From positions 62,001 to 126,000 of the forward strand of contig JAEUHI010000078.1 of NCBI GenBank assembly GCA_016795385.1: a stretch of 64,000 nt of DNA, written 5' to 3'. The translations under genes were made by a program, and so were the position numbers. Below, piece after piece: positions 54,672 to 63,323 of the stretch (positions within the stretch are counted from its first letter, which is position 1; each line of letters begins with the position of its first letter). This DNA is from Verrucomicrobiales bacterium (GTDB taxonomy: Bacteria > Verrucomicrobiota > Verrucomicrobiia > Verrucomicrobiales > DEV007). The notes beneath the pieces were generated by a model. That model searched no databases. It worked only from the letters and a program-made list of their open reading frames with translations, and was not told the origin of the DNA.

Positions 54672-55262
54672 ATGGCCTCTCCGATCCAGTCTCTCTGCGT
54701 TTTCTGCGGGTCCCGCAGCGGCTCGAATCCCGCCTTCGAAGCGGCCGCCTTCGCGACGGGTCGCCTTCTCGCCGAGCGCGGCATCCGTCTGGTCTATGGT
54801 GGCGGCAGCCTCGGGCTGATGGGTGCGGTCGCGAACGGCTGCCTGGAGGGCGGCGGCGAAGTCATCGGCGTGATCCCCGGCTTTCTCATGGATCTCGAGC
54901 TCGGACACACGGGCGTGACCCGCCTCGAGGTGGTCACCGACATGCTCGCACGGAAGAAGATGATGGCAGATCTCTCCGACGGCTTCCTCACCCTGCCCGG
55001 CGGCATCGGCACGCTCGACGAACTCTTCGAAATGCTGACGTGGGTGCGCCTTGGCGTCCATCAAAAGCCGAACGGCCTCCTCAACGTCGACGGCTTCTAC
55101 GACGAGCTGATTTCCTTCTGTCTCCACACCCAGGTCGAGGGTGGTTTTATCAGTGCGGCCAACGCCGGCAATCTCATCGTCTCCACGGAAATACCCGACC
55201 TGCTCGATCGTCTCGACGAGGCCGCGCGGACCGGTCCCTCCGCCTACCACACCGCTTCATGA
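54672..55262 (+). CDS. LOG-family nucleotide phosphoribohydrolase
   Basis: 196 residues. Rossmann-like fold with the family text LCVFCGSRSGSNPAFEAAA near 8-25, VYGGGSLGLMGAVANG near 41, RKKMMADLSDGFLTLPGG and PGGIGTLDELFEM near 104-118. Members release the base from nucleoside 5'-monophosphates; bacterial ones often serve nucleotide turnover. It overlaps thyA by ATGA and leads a three-gene overlapping operon with thyA and folA, which supports a nucleotide-metabolism role. Confidence 0.93.
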   Translation: MASPIQSLCVFCGSRSGSNPAFEAAAFATGRLLAERGIRLVYGGGSLGLMGAVANGCLEGGGEVIGVIPGFLMDLELGHTGVTRLEVVTDMLARKKMMADLSDGFLTLPGGIGTLDELFEMLTWVRLGVHQKPNGLLNVDGFYDELISFCLHTQVEGGFISAANAGNLIVSTEIPDLLDRLDEAARTGPSAYHTAS

Positions 55263-56059
55263 AGGTCTACCACGATCTCCTCCGGCTCGTCCTCGAAAAC
55301 GGCACCCCCCGCGAAGACCGCACCGGCACGGGCACCATCGGCGTCTTCGGCGCCCAGGCCCGCTTCGATCTGCGCGAAAGTTTCCCCTGTCTCACGACGA
55401 AGAAACTCCACCTGCGCTCCATCATCCACGAGCTGCTCTGGTTCCTCAAGGGCGAGACGAACATCGCGTATCTGAAGGAGAACGGCGTCACGATCTGGGA
55501 CGAATGGGCCGACGCCGAGGGCAATCTTGGTCCCGTCTACGGCAAACAATGGCGCTCGTGGGCGGCGCCATCGGGTGAGTCGATCGACCAGATCGCGCGC
55601 GTCGTGCATTCGATCCGCACGAATCCCGCGAGCCGCCGCCACATCGTCAGTGCGTGGAATCCCGCCGACATCGAGGGCATGGCCCTGCCACCCTGTCACG
55701 CGCTCTTCCAGTTCTATGTGAACACGACGACGAAGGAGCTGAGCTGCCAGCTCTACCAGCGCAGCGCGGATCTCTTCCTCGGCGTGCCCTTCAACATCGC
55801 CTCTTACGCGCTCCTCACGATGATGATGGCGCAGGTCTGCGATCTGAAGCCGGGCGAATTCGTCCACACCTTCGGCGACCTGCACCTCTATCAAAACCAC
55901 CTCGACCAAGCCCGCGAGCAACTCACCCGCGAGCCGCGTCCGCTTCCGGTGATGAAGATCAATCCGACGGTGAAGGAGATCGACCAATTCCGTTTCGAGG
56001 ATTTTGAGCTGGTCGGTTACGATCCCCATCCCGCCATCAAGGCACCCATCGCGGTATGA
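55259..56059 (+). CDS. thyA: thymidylate synthase ThyA
   Basis: 266 residues, normal length. It makes dTMP from dUMP with methylene-tetrahydrofolate. Visible: DRTGTGTIGVFGAQARFDL near 20, WDEWADAEGNLGPVYGKQWR near 80, the catalytic Cys in LPPCHALFQFYV near 148, and QRSADLFLGVPFNIASYALL near 170. It overlaps the LOG gene upstream and folA downstream by 4-bp ATGA junctions, so translation is coupled. DHFR downstream recycles the dihydrofolate product. Confidence 0.98.
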   Translation: MKVYHDLLRLVLENGTPREDRTGTGTIGVFGAQARFDLRESFPCLTTKKLHLRSIIHELLWFLKGETNIAYLKENGVTIWDEWADAEGNLGPVYGKQWRSWAAPSGESIDQIARVVHSIRTNPASRRHIVSAWNPADIEGMALPPCHALFQFYVNTTTKELSCQLYQRSADLFLGVPFNIASYALLTMMMAQVCDLKPGEFVHTFGDLHLYQNHLDQAREQLTREPRPLPVMKINPTVKEIDQFRFEDFELVGYDPHPAIKAPIAV

Positions 56060-56529
56060 GCGGCCCCAAAATGAAAGCGGTCGTGGCGATGGCCTCGAAC
56101 CGCGTCATCGGCAGGAATGGGGGACTGCCGTGGAAGCTCTCCGCCGATCTGAAGTGGTTCAAGAAGGTGACCCTCGGTTTTCCCATCGTCATGGGCCGCG
56201 TCACGATGGAGTCGATCGGCCGCCCCCTGCCCGGGAGGCGGAATCTCGTGATCTCGCGCTCGCTCGCATCGGTGCCCGAGGGTTTCGAACTGGTCCCCTC
56301 CTGTGAAGCGGCGATGGAAGCCCTCGCCGGCGAAACCGAAGCTTCGGTGATCGGCGGAGCGCAGATCTACCGCGAGATGATGCCGCTCTGCGACGAGGTG
56401 CTCCTCAGCTACGTCTTTCATCCCTACGAAGGCGACACCCTCCTGCCGGAGTTCGAGGACGACTTCGAGATGACGGAAGTCCTCTACCGCGACGAAGATT
56501 TCGAGCTGCGGCGGTATGTGCGGCGGTGA
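56056..56529 (+). CDS. folA: dihydrofolate reductase FolA
   Basis: 157 residues. Reduces dihydrofolate with NADPH. Family text: KAVVAMASNRVIGRNGGLPWKLSADL near 5-30, TLGFPIVMGRVTMESIGRPLPGR near 40-60 and SVIGGAQIYREMMPLCDEV near 97-115. It overlaps thyA by four bases. The normal thyA-folA order closes the LOG-thyA-folA operon; the REP-like palindrome copy B lies just downstream. Confidence 0.97.
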   Translation: MSGPKMKAVVAMASNRVIGRNGGLPWKLSADLKWFKKVTLGFPIVMGRVTMESIGRPLPGRRNLVISRSLASVPEGFELVPSCEAAMEALAGETEASVIGGAQIYREMMPLCDEVLLSYVFHPYEGDTLLPEFEDDFEMTEVLYRDEDFELRRYVRR

Positions 56530-56580
56530 TCCTAACCAACCATCCGATAGGGGAAGTGCTGCACGCTGTTGAGCGAAGAG

Positions 56581-56740
56581 GGGGCGGCCTACGGAATAAG
56601 CGGAAAACGCGGAACTACTGAAGACCGAGATAGATTCCACAGCCATCCCAATACGTGGAAAGTATAGAGTTAAAGGAGACGCAACTCGAAGCCCCTTCCC
56701 TTTTCCTTCCGTGTTTTCCGCGTATTCCGTAGGCCGCCCC
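56581..56740. repeat. REP-like inverted repeat, GCCTACGGAATAC type (copy B)
   Basis: Left arm 56581-56614 and right arm 56707-56740 are 34-bp inverted repeats matching at 32 positions, with a 92-base spacer. Its core and CGGAA periodicity match copy A at 5162-5266 (25 of 28 bases of the arms). It lies between the convergent folA and the octaheme gene. Confidence 0.85.
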
Positions 56741-56761
56741 TTTGGATTCAACGCGGTCGCC

Positions 56762-59185
56762 TCACCCACCCAAACTCCGAACCAGCTCCTGCAGTTGCGG
56801 ATTCGCCGGCTCGAGGGCCAGCGCTTCCCTCGCATACTTCAACGCGAGATCCATTTTCCCCGCATCGCGACAGACGGTGGCGAGGCCGGTGAGATACTCG
56901 AGATGACGCGGCGCGAGTTCCCTCGCTTTCTCCAGATAAGGCAGCGCCTCGGGAAAACGTCCCAGTGAATTCAGCGCCACCCCGTAAAAATACTGGGTCT
57001 CGGCGCTCTCCGGCAGCAGGGCAGCGGCCTGCCGCAGTTCCTCGATGCCCTCGTCATAGCGTTTCAAGCGGATGAGGAATCGAGCCAGACTTTCGCGGGC
57101 GAGACCCCGGTCATGATCCGTCATCGCCGCCGTGATCGCCCCGCGGAATTCCGACTCGGCCTCGGCGGGACGATTCTGCGAATAGAGCGTCTCGGCGAAA
57201 TTCAGCCGCACCGGCACGAACTCCGGCTCCACCTTTTGCGCGAGCCGATAGGCCGCCTCGGCCTTTGCGAAATCACCAAGATCCAGGTAAAACGCCGCGA
57301 GGAACATGTGTCCTGCGGCCCGGTCGGCGATCGCTTCCTGCTTTTTCACGAACTCGGCCGAGGCTTTCGCAAATGCCGTCTTTTGCGCCTCAGTGAATCC
57401 CGCATGGGCCGCCGCGAGAACACGCGCGGCTTCCGCGCGGACCTGGCGCGAGGGATCCTCGAGCATCATTCCCGCGACAGCGAGCCGTTGCTCCGCGGGC
57501 CAACCGAGCAGGGCGCTGAGAGCCTCGGTCCTCACGCTCGGACTTGGATCGGCGAGACGCGAGGCGATCAGCCTCGAGGCCTCCGGTGTGGGCCCCTGCA
57601 TCCCCGCGGTCTCGACCGCGGCAGCGCGGGCGAGGGCGGGCTGTTCGAGGTCTCCGGCGAGCGCGGCGAGTTTGGCAAACGCGCCCGGTTCATTCGCCCG
57701 AGCCGAGGCGAGGATCTCCCCGTAGTGGGCATTGCGCGGACCGGTTCCCCACCATTGCTTGAACCAATGCGCCGCCCAATCCTGGGTCTGGTCGGTGTGG
57801 CACTTCGTGCAAGCATCGGGAGAACCGAGCTCCTTCGCGAGATCCGGACGCGGCACCCGCAGGCTGTGATCACGGCGCGCATCGACTCCCATGTAGGTCG
57901 TATGCGGCATGTGGCATTCGACACAACTCGCCCCGGTGCTCCCGACCTGGTGGAAATGATGCGCAGACGTGTCGTAAGGATCGGCCTGGTGACAGCGCAC
58001 GCAGAGCGCGTTGCCGGGCGCGACGAGTTTCATCGAATGAGGGTTGTGGCAGTCGGTGCAGCGTACTCCGGCATGATACATCTTGCTTTGCACGAAGGAC
58101 CCGAAGACATAGGTCTCTTCCTTGAGCTGACCATCATGGTGATAAAGCCGCTCGCTCAGGACCGAGGGAGCGTGGGTGTCGTGATAGGGTTGTCCCGGAT
58201 TCCACTTCGTGGCGAGGAGGGTGCGATGGGAATGACAGGGCGCGCAGGTCTCGATCTGCACGTTCGATTCGAGCGGACGCGTCCGTTTCGGCAGCTTTGT
58301 CGCTGGATCGATCGCCCAGGGGAACTCGGTCGGGTCGTCACCCGGGTCTTTCAAGGTCACGACGAGCCCCTTCGAAACGAGATAATCTTTCAGCGCGGCA
58401 AAGTCCGCCGTGGCCTTCGCGTCGGTGGGATCCGCCTCGGTCTTCGCTTTCGCCTCCGCCCATTTCACGTGCTCCGACCCGGGACCGTGGCAGGCCTCGC
58501 AGCTCACGTTCATCTCCGACCAAGTGGTGTGGTAGGTCAGCGTCTCCTTGTCGTATCCCTTGTCGAGATTCGTCGAGTGGCAGTCGGCACACATGTAGTT
58601 CCAATTGAAGTGGCGGCGCGTCCAGTGGAGGATGTCATCCGGCGGCACCGCTTCGTCGGGATACAGGTGATACCAGCGCTGCCCGCCTTCTTCCTTCGTC
58701 CGCGAATCCCAGCAGACCTGCAGGGCCTGGTAACGTCCGCCGGAAAAGGGAATCAGGTATTGCTGCAAAGGGTAGTGACCGAAGGTGTATTCGATCTTCA
58801 TGTCCCGCGCCGTGCCCGTCTCGTCGGGCGCGTTCACCCAGTAGCCGCCCTCCTTGCGGAAAAAGCGGAAGACCTGGCCGTGGTGCTCGTAGGTGACGTC
58901 GTTGAAATCGCCGAGGACGAATTCCTCCGTCGCGGGATTCATGGCCTTGTGGTGATCGCTGAGGAGCCAGTCCTGGAATTCCGTTTCGTGGCAGGTCTTG
59001 CAGCTCTCGTGTCCGACGTGGGTCGCGCCGGAGATGTTGTGATAGGGGGAGGCCGGCGTGGAGGAGGCCGCAGGCTTCGACGATTCCTCCCGCTCGCAGG
59101 AGCATAGCAAGGCGACAGCGGCCAGGGCGGGCAGCGAGATGGGCAAGAGTTCTTTCACAAACGGCGCACACCTTAACAGAGGCAC
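56762..59185 (-). CDS. octaheme cytochrome c lipoprotein with HEAT-like and TPR regions
   Basis: 807 residues; a GTG at 59158 (VKELLPIS) may be the true start. A lipoprotein signal ends in ALLCSC. Eight CxxCH heme sites are visible: CKTCH, CADCH, CEACH, CAPCH, CTDCH, CVRCH, CVECH and CTKCH. A helical HEAT-like stretch follows (about 520-620), then four TPR units (about 640-800: YFYGVALNSLGRFPEALPYLEKARELAP). Such multiheme-TPR proteins occur in PVC bacteria and are presumed electron carriers at the cell surface. It is divergent from the copper cluster. Confidence 0.92.
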   Translation of the reverse strand: MPLLRCAPFVKELLPISLPALAAVALLCSCEREESSKPAASSTPASPYHNISGATHVGHESCKTCHETEFQDWLLSDHHKAMNPATEEFVLGDFNDVTYEHHGQVFRFFRKEGGYWVNAPDETGTARDMKIEYTFGHYPLQQYLIPFSGGRYQALQVCWDSRTKEEGGQRWYHLYPDEAVPPDDILHWTRRHFNWNYMCADCHSTNLDKGYDKETLTYHTTWSEMNVSCEACHGPGSEHVKWAEAKAKTEADPTDAKATADFAALKDYLVSKGLVVTLKDPGDDPTEFPWAIDPATKLPKRTRPLESNVQIETCAPCHSHRTLLATKWNPGQPYHDTHAPSVLSERLYHHDGQLKEETYVFGSFVQSKMYHAGVRCTDCHNPHSMKLVAPGNALCVRCHQADPYDTSAHHFHQVGSTGASCVECHMPHTTYMGVDARRDHSLRVPRPDLAKELGSPDACTKCHTDQTQDWAAHWFKQWWGTGPRNAHYGEILASARANEPGAFAKLAALAGDLEQPALARAAAVETAGMQGPTPEASRLIASRLADPSPSVRTEALSALLGWPAEQRLAVAGMMLEDPSRQVRAEAARVLAAAHAGFTEAQKTAFAKASAEFVKKQEAIADRAAGHMFLAAFYLDLGDFAKAEAAYRLAQKVEPEFVPVRLNFAETLYSQNRPAEAESEFRGAITAAMTDHDRGLARESLARFLIRLKRYDEGIEELRQAAALLPESAETQYFYGVALNSLGRFPEALPYLEKARELAPRHLEYLTGLATVCRDAGKMDLALKYAREALALEPANPQLQELVRSLGG

Positions 59186-59281
59186 AGCCTCCTGCCCATC
59201 ACTTTTGAAAAGCGATCATGGGAGGAAAATTGTCTCGATTTTGAACGGGAATCGTGTGACCGTGGTCTGGTCAACGGAGGA

Positions 59282-59656
59282 ATGAAGTTCCCGAAACACA
59301 TCCTGGCCTTGCTCCTCGCGATGCTCGTCGCGAACCCGTTGTGTTGTTGCTTCGCCCAATCCGCCGTTTCCGCCGAGGAAAAAGCCCCTTCCTGCTGTTC
59401 CCGGAACACACCGGCCGACAAAGAGGCTCCCGCCGGCGACACGTGCCCGGGCTGCCAAGTCAAGAATCCCCGCGTCGCCGATGGCGGCAAGACTCTGCCG
59501 ATCACCGTCGAGTTCTTCGAACTTCCTCTTTTCGCTTCGGAGCTCGCCGATTCCCGTCCTTCCGTTCGGGATTTCGATTCTCCGTCCTTCTTGGATATCG
59601 CGGCGCCTCCGCCTCCGCGCCTCGTCCTCGCTCTGCAACAGCGCCTCCTGATCTGA
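59282..59656 (+). CDS. secreted Cys-rich protein at the head of the copper cluster
   Basis: 124 residues with a signal peptide (about 1-25, PLCCCFAQ). The mature N-terminus has CCSR and CPGCQ cysteine pairs, and the C-terminus is hydrophobic and proline-rich. Small Cys-rich exported proteins of this kind often sit next to copper oxidases, so metal binding is a reasonable inference. GGAGG lies directly upstream of the ATG, which is closer than normal. It is 116 bases ahead of the multicopper oxidase gene. Confidence 0.7.
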   Translation: MKFPKHILALLLAMLVANPLCCCFAQSAVSAEEKAPSCCSRNTPADKEAPAGDTCPGCQVKNPRVADGGKTLPITVEFFELPLFASELADSRPSVRDFDSPSFLDIAAPPPPRLVLALQQRLLI

Positions 59657-59772
59657 TCCGGCCTTGAGCGGCACGTCGCCGCTCCGGTTCCCGTCTTCCG
59701 GCCCTTCGGTCCGGTCATTTCCTTCCGGCTTTTCGCCCGGCAGGATCGCGAACCCACACCGCCGATCTGATC

Positions 59773-61830
59773 ATGAAATCTCATGTCGCTTTGCTGACTC
59801 TTCTGTTTGCCATCCCCTTCCCACTTCGCTCCGCCGCAGTCGAATACGATCTCGAGATCGCGGAGACACGCTGGTCGCCCGACGCTTCGTTGCGTCCCGT
59901 CCGCGCGCTCACGATCAACGGCGGCATTCCCGGACCGACCCTGCGTTTCCGCGAAGGCGATGTCGCCCGCATCCGCGTGCACAACCGGCTTAAGCGCGAA
60001 GAAACCTCGATCCACTGGCACGGCCTCCTCCTTCCCAACGCCCAGGACGGCGTGCCCCACGTGACGACGCCGCCCATCCTTCCCGGCACAACCCATACCT
60101 TCGAATTCGAGCTGCGCCACGCCGGCACCTACTGGTATCACAGCCACACCGGACTCCAGGAACAAAGCGGCGTCTACGGATCCATCGTCGTCGAGCCGCT
60201 CGGTGGCATCGGGGAACGCGCCGACCACGATGAGGTCGTGGTCCTCTCCGACTGGACCCTCGAGCGGCCCAACGAAGTGATGCGCACGCTCATGAGCGGC
60301 AACGAATGGTACGAGTTCAAAAAAGGTTCGATCCAGAGCGTCACAGGAGCCGCGAAGGCGGGCGAACTGAAATCCTTCTGGGAGCGCGAAAAGTCCCGCA
60401 TGCCGGCGATGGACATCAGCGATGTCGCCTACGATGCCTTCCTCGCGAACGGGAAACGTTCCTTCGAATCCACCGCCCGGAATGGCGAGACCGTGCGTCT
60501 CCGATTCATCAACGCCGGGGCCTCGACCTACTTATATCTGCAATCCGCGACCGGTCCGCTCCGCATCGTCGCAGCTGACGGCCCCTCGGTGAAACCCATT
60601 CTCGTGAACCGTCTTCTCGTCGGCATGGCCGAGACCTACGATGTCCTCGTCGATGTCCCGCCCTCGGGACGCTGGGAACTTCGCGCCACCGCCCAGGACG
60701 GTTCCGGCCACGCCTCGGTGTGGTTCGGTCAGGGTGAGGAGCATCCCGCTCCGGAGATCCCGCGTCCGAACCTCTACAACATGGACGACCACCTCCTCGC
60801 CGCGCTCGAGGAAGACGATGCGGAAATCCCCACGACCGACGCCGCCGCCCTCGCCGCCGAGCCCGCGCGTCCCCTGCCGCCCTATGCCCGCCTCCGTTCG
60901 ACCGGGTCGACCCGGCTCGACGCCTCGCTTCCGCGCCGCACCCTCGAGCTGCGTCTCACCGGCGACATGGAGCGCTATGTCTGGTCTTTCAACGGCCAGA
61001 CCATGGCCGAGGACGGCGTCATCCGGATCAAGCGGGGCGAGGTGCTGCGGCTCGAGCTCATCAACGACACGATGATGCACCACCCGCTCCATCTCCACGG
61101 GCACTTCTTCCGCGTCGTCGATGACCGCGACCTCGCCGATGCCCCGCTGAAGCACACCCTGGATGTTCCGCCCATGGGCAAACGCACCATCGAGTTCGAG
61201 GCCGACGAGAGCGGCGACTGGCTCTTCCACTGCCACCTCCTCTATCACATGCACATGGGCATGGCCCGCGTCTTTTCCTACGAGGAGCAGGGCCCCGACC
61301 ACGTCCCCGATTTCGGCGAGCACGACGACGATCCCTTCTACTTCATGGCCTCCGGTTCCTTCCAGAGCCACATGAGCATGGGCATGGCGATGTTCATGAA
61401 CGCCCGCAACGACTACTACGCGATGTGGGATCTCGGATGGCACGATCACTTTGATTTCGACCACGTCCACTACGAGGTCGACCTCGCCTGGCGGCGCTAC
61501 ATCGACCCGAATTTCTCCACCGTCCTCGGCGCCCGCCTCACCAACGAGCATGACGCCGTCGATCGTGCCTTTGCTGGTGTCGAATACCGGTTGCCCTACC
61601 TCATCGACAGCTTCGCCCAGGTCGACAGCGAGGGCGACTTCCGCTTCGGGCTCGCCAAATCTCTCCGCATCACGGACCGCCTCTCGATCTTCGGAGAGGT
61701 CGAATACGACACTGGCAGCGAATGGGAATGGTCGGCCGGCGCCGAATACCTCCTCACCAAACAGCTTTCCCTGATCTCCGAATACCACTCGGAACACGGG
61801 ATCGGCGGCGGCCTCAGCTTCCGCTTCTAA
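59773..61830 (+). CDS. multicopper oxidase (CopA) fused to a CopB-like outer-membrane domain
   Basis: 685 residues with a Sec-type signal (about 1-21). Copper sites are complete: HWHGLLLPN near 77, WYHSHTGLQ near 120, HHPLHLHGHFF near 436, and the type-1 site HCHLLYHMHMGM near 488-499. The last 160 residues are beta-strand-rich with aromatic ends and read like CopB (VDLAWRRYIDPNFSTVLGARL ... a terminal SFRF). CopA and CopB are usually separate proteins in copper resistance; here they form one chain. It may oxidise Cu(I) near or at the outer membrane. Confidence 0.93.
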   Translation: MKSHVALLTLLFAIPFPLRSAAVEYDLEIAETRWSPDASLRPVRALTINGGIPGPTLRFREGDVARIRVHNRLKREETSIHWHGLLLPNAQDGVPHVTTPPILPGTTHTFEFELRHAGTYWYHSHTGLQEQSGVYGSIVVEPLGGIGERADHDEVVVLSDWTLERPNEVMRTLMSGNEWYEFKKGSIQSVTGAAKAGELKSFWEREKSRMPAMDISDVAYDAFLANGKRSFESTARNGETVRLRFINAGASTYLYLQSATGPLRIVAADGPSVKPILVNRLLVGMAETYDVLVDVPPSGRWELRATAQDGSGHASVWFGQGEEHPAPEIPRPNLYNMDDHLLAALEEDDAEIPTTDAAALAAEPARPLPPYARLRSTGSTRLDASLPRRTLELRLTGDMERYVWSFNGQTMAEDGVIRIKRGEVLRLELINDTMMHHPLHLHGHFFRVVDDRDLADAPLKHTLDVPPMGKRTIEFEADESGDWLFHCHLLYHMHMGMARVFSYEEQGPDHVPDFGEHDDDPFYFMASGSFQSHMSMGMAMFMNARNDYYAMWDLGWHDHFDFDHVHYEVDLAWRRYIDPNFSTVLGARLTNEHDAVDRAFAGVEYRLPYLIDSFAQVDSEGDFRFGLAKSLRITDRLSIFGEVEYDTGSEWEWSAGAEYLLTKQLSLISEYHSEHGIGGGLSFRF

Positions 61831-61860
61831 CCCACAAACCACATCACGAATCAAAGAATC

Positions 61861-62088
61861 ATGAAAACGATCCTCACCCTCGCGGCCGTCTCGGCCCTCC
61901 TGGCCGGCGCGGCCTTCGCCGCCAAGAAGTATCCCCTGAACTACTGCCTCGTCACCGACAACGAACTCGGCTCGATGGGCAAGGTCGTCACCAAGGTCTA
62001 TGACGGGCAGGAGATCAAGTTCTGCTGCAAACCCTGCGTGGCCAAGTTCGAGAAGAATCCCGCGAAGTACCTCGCCAAGCTCCCCTGA
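61861..62088 (+). CDS. small exported Cys-pair protein (TRASH/YHS-like)
   Basis: 75 residues with a signal peptide (about 1-20). The mature part is YPLNYCLVTDNELGSMGKV followed by KFCCKPCVAKFEKNPAKYLAKL, resembling the TRASH/YHS metal-binding module (C-x19+-CC-x2-C with a following FxxNPxKYL). Such modules bind copper or other soft metals. It lies 30 bases behind the copper oxidase. Inferred role: periplasmic copper binding or delivery. Confidence 0.78.
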   Translation: MKTILTLAAVSALLAGAAFAAKKYPLNYCLVTDNELGSMGKVVTKVYDGQEIKFCCKPCVAKFEKNPAKYLAKLP

Positions 62089-62151
62089 GCCACGAACGGG
62101 CTTCGCCTGACAAAAACACCAAATCGGAAAACAAAGAAAACCAGACCTGAT

Positions 62152-62343
62152 ATGAACACCCTGCGAAACCTGCTCCTCGTCGCCGTCTCCGGCGTCGCCA
62201 TGCTCACCCTAAGCTCCTGCGTCACCACCGGCGGCAAGGGCTGCTGCGCCAAGCAATCCTGCTGCTGCCACGGCGGGAAGGACGCCTGCACCCACAAAGG
62301 CGGCGCCTCCTGCTGCAAGAGCTGCGACCACTGCGCGCGATGA
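62152..62343 (+). CDS. metallothionein-like Cys-rich lipoprotein
   Basis: 63 residues. The signal ends in the lipobox LSSC, so it is a lipoprotein. The mature part has about eleven cysteines in clusters (GCCAKQSCCCHGG, CTHKGG, CCKSCDHC) plus three histidines, which resembles a metallothionein. Position after the small Cys-pair gene in the copper cluster supports copper sequestration at the membrane. The family is not recognised by name. A strong hairpin follows the stop. Confidence 0.75.
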   Translation: MNTLRNLLLVAVSGVAMLTLSSCVTTGGKGCCAKQSCCCHGGKDACTHKGGASCCKSCDHCAR

Positions 62344-62353
62344 GTGAATCCCC

Positions 62354-62385
62354 GGGGCGGGCGCACCGATCGGGACGCCCGCCCC
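62354..62385. terminator. GC hairpin after the copper cluster
   Basis: GGGGCGGGCG (62354-62363) pairs perfectly with CGCCCGCCCC (62376-62385) around a 12-base loop, ten bases after the lipoprotein stop. A pyrimidine-rich tail follows, but there is no long T-tract. It is the most likely end of the copper transcript. Confidence 0.6.
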
Positions 62386-62398
62386 GCTCTCTTCTTCC

Positions 62399-63277
62399 AT
62401 GAAAGTCTACCGCTCCGCCAAAGACCTGCCCGCCGACCGCCGCCTCAAGGCCATCGCGGGATCATTTCTCACCCGACTGCGGCCCGCGCTTTCCGCCGCG
62501 GTCGATGAAAAGCCCTTCGATCCCGGGTGGAGCGCCACGGGAAAACTGATCCGCAATGCCCATCTCGCCGATGCCGTGCAACGAGGCGACCACCGGAAAC
62601 TGCGGCGATACTTCACCGACTATTGGTCGTCCGGCACCTCGGTGGAATTCTACGAGGGTTTCGCTTATCGCTTCCAGGATCTCTTCCTCCGCCACCACGC
62701 CCTCATCGCCGACCGCATCGCCGGGGCCCTGCCGAACCTCGGCGATGGTCCCGTCCGTCTTGTCGAAGTCGGCTCCGGCGATGGCAAGGTCCTGGAATGG
62801 TTCGCGGAAAAGCTGCCCGGCCTCGCCTCGCTCCACGGCGTGGATCTCAACGAGCCCGAAATCCGGAAATGCCGCGAACGACATCGCGATTCGGCGCGCC
62901 TCTTTTTCCACAGCGGCGACCTTCTGGAATGGCTCCGCGCCCATCCCGCGCCCGGCACCGTGCTCGTCACCAACGGCGGCGTCTTCGAATACCTCCTCGA
63001 GGAGGAACTCCGTGCCCTCTTTGGTGAGTTGCGCGAACTCTGCTCTCCCTGCCTCGTCGCCGTGACCGAATCCGTCGGTGACGATCACGATTTCGATCGG
63101 GAGACCTCATCGATCCCCTACGGAAAAGAGCTCGCCTTTTCGCACAACTACCCGGCGCTCCTGCGCGATGCCGGCTTCTCGCTCACCTGGGAACGCGATC
63201 GCCTCACCGAACCCGGGGAGGAGAATCATCCCGTGCGTTGGATTCAACTCGTCGCCACGAGCGGCAAACCCTCTTGA
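62399..63277 (+). CDS. SAM-dependent methyltransferase
   Basis: 292 residues, cytoplasmic. The SAM-binding motif I is LVEVGSGDGKVLEWFA near 120, with motif II-like LHGVDLNEPEIRKCRERH near 147 and VLVTNGGVFEYLLEEE near 185. The N-terminal 100 residues are helical and include YFTDYWSSGTSVEFYEGF. The substrate is unknown. It starts after the terminator hairpin of the copper cluster and is probably independent. Confidence 0.85.
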   Translation: MKVYRSAKDLPADRRLKAIAGSFLTRLRPALSAAVDEKPFDPGWSATGKLIRNAHLADAVQRGDHRKLRRYFTDYWSSGTSVEFYEGFAYRFQDLFLRHHALIADRIAGALPNLGDGPVRLVEVGSGDGKVLEWFAEKLPGLASLHGVDLNEPEIRKCRERHRDSARLFFHSGDLLEWLRAHPAPGTVLVTNGGVFEYLLEEELRALFGELRELCSPCLVAVTESVGDDHDFDRETSSIPYGKELAFSHNYPALLRDAGFSLTWERDRLTEPGEENHPVRWIQLVATSGKPS

Positions 63278-63323
63278 ATCCGCCATGGTACCCTGTTAGG
63301 TCAGTGGGAGCGCCACGATCCGC

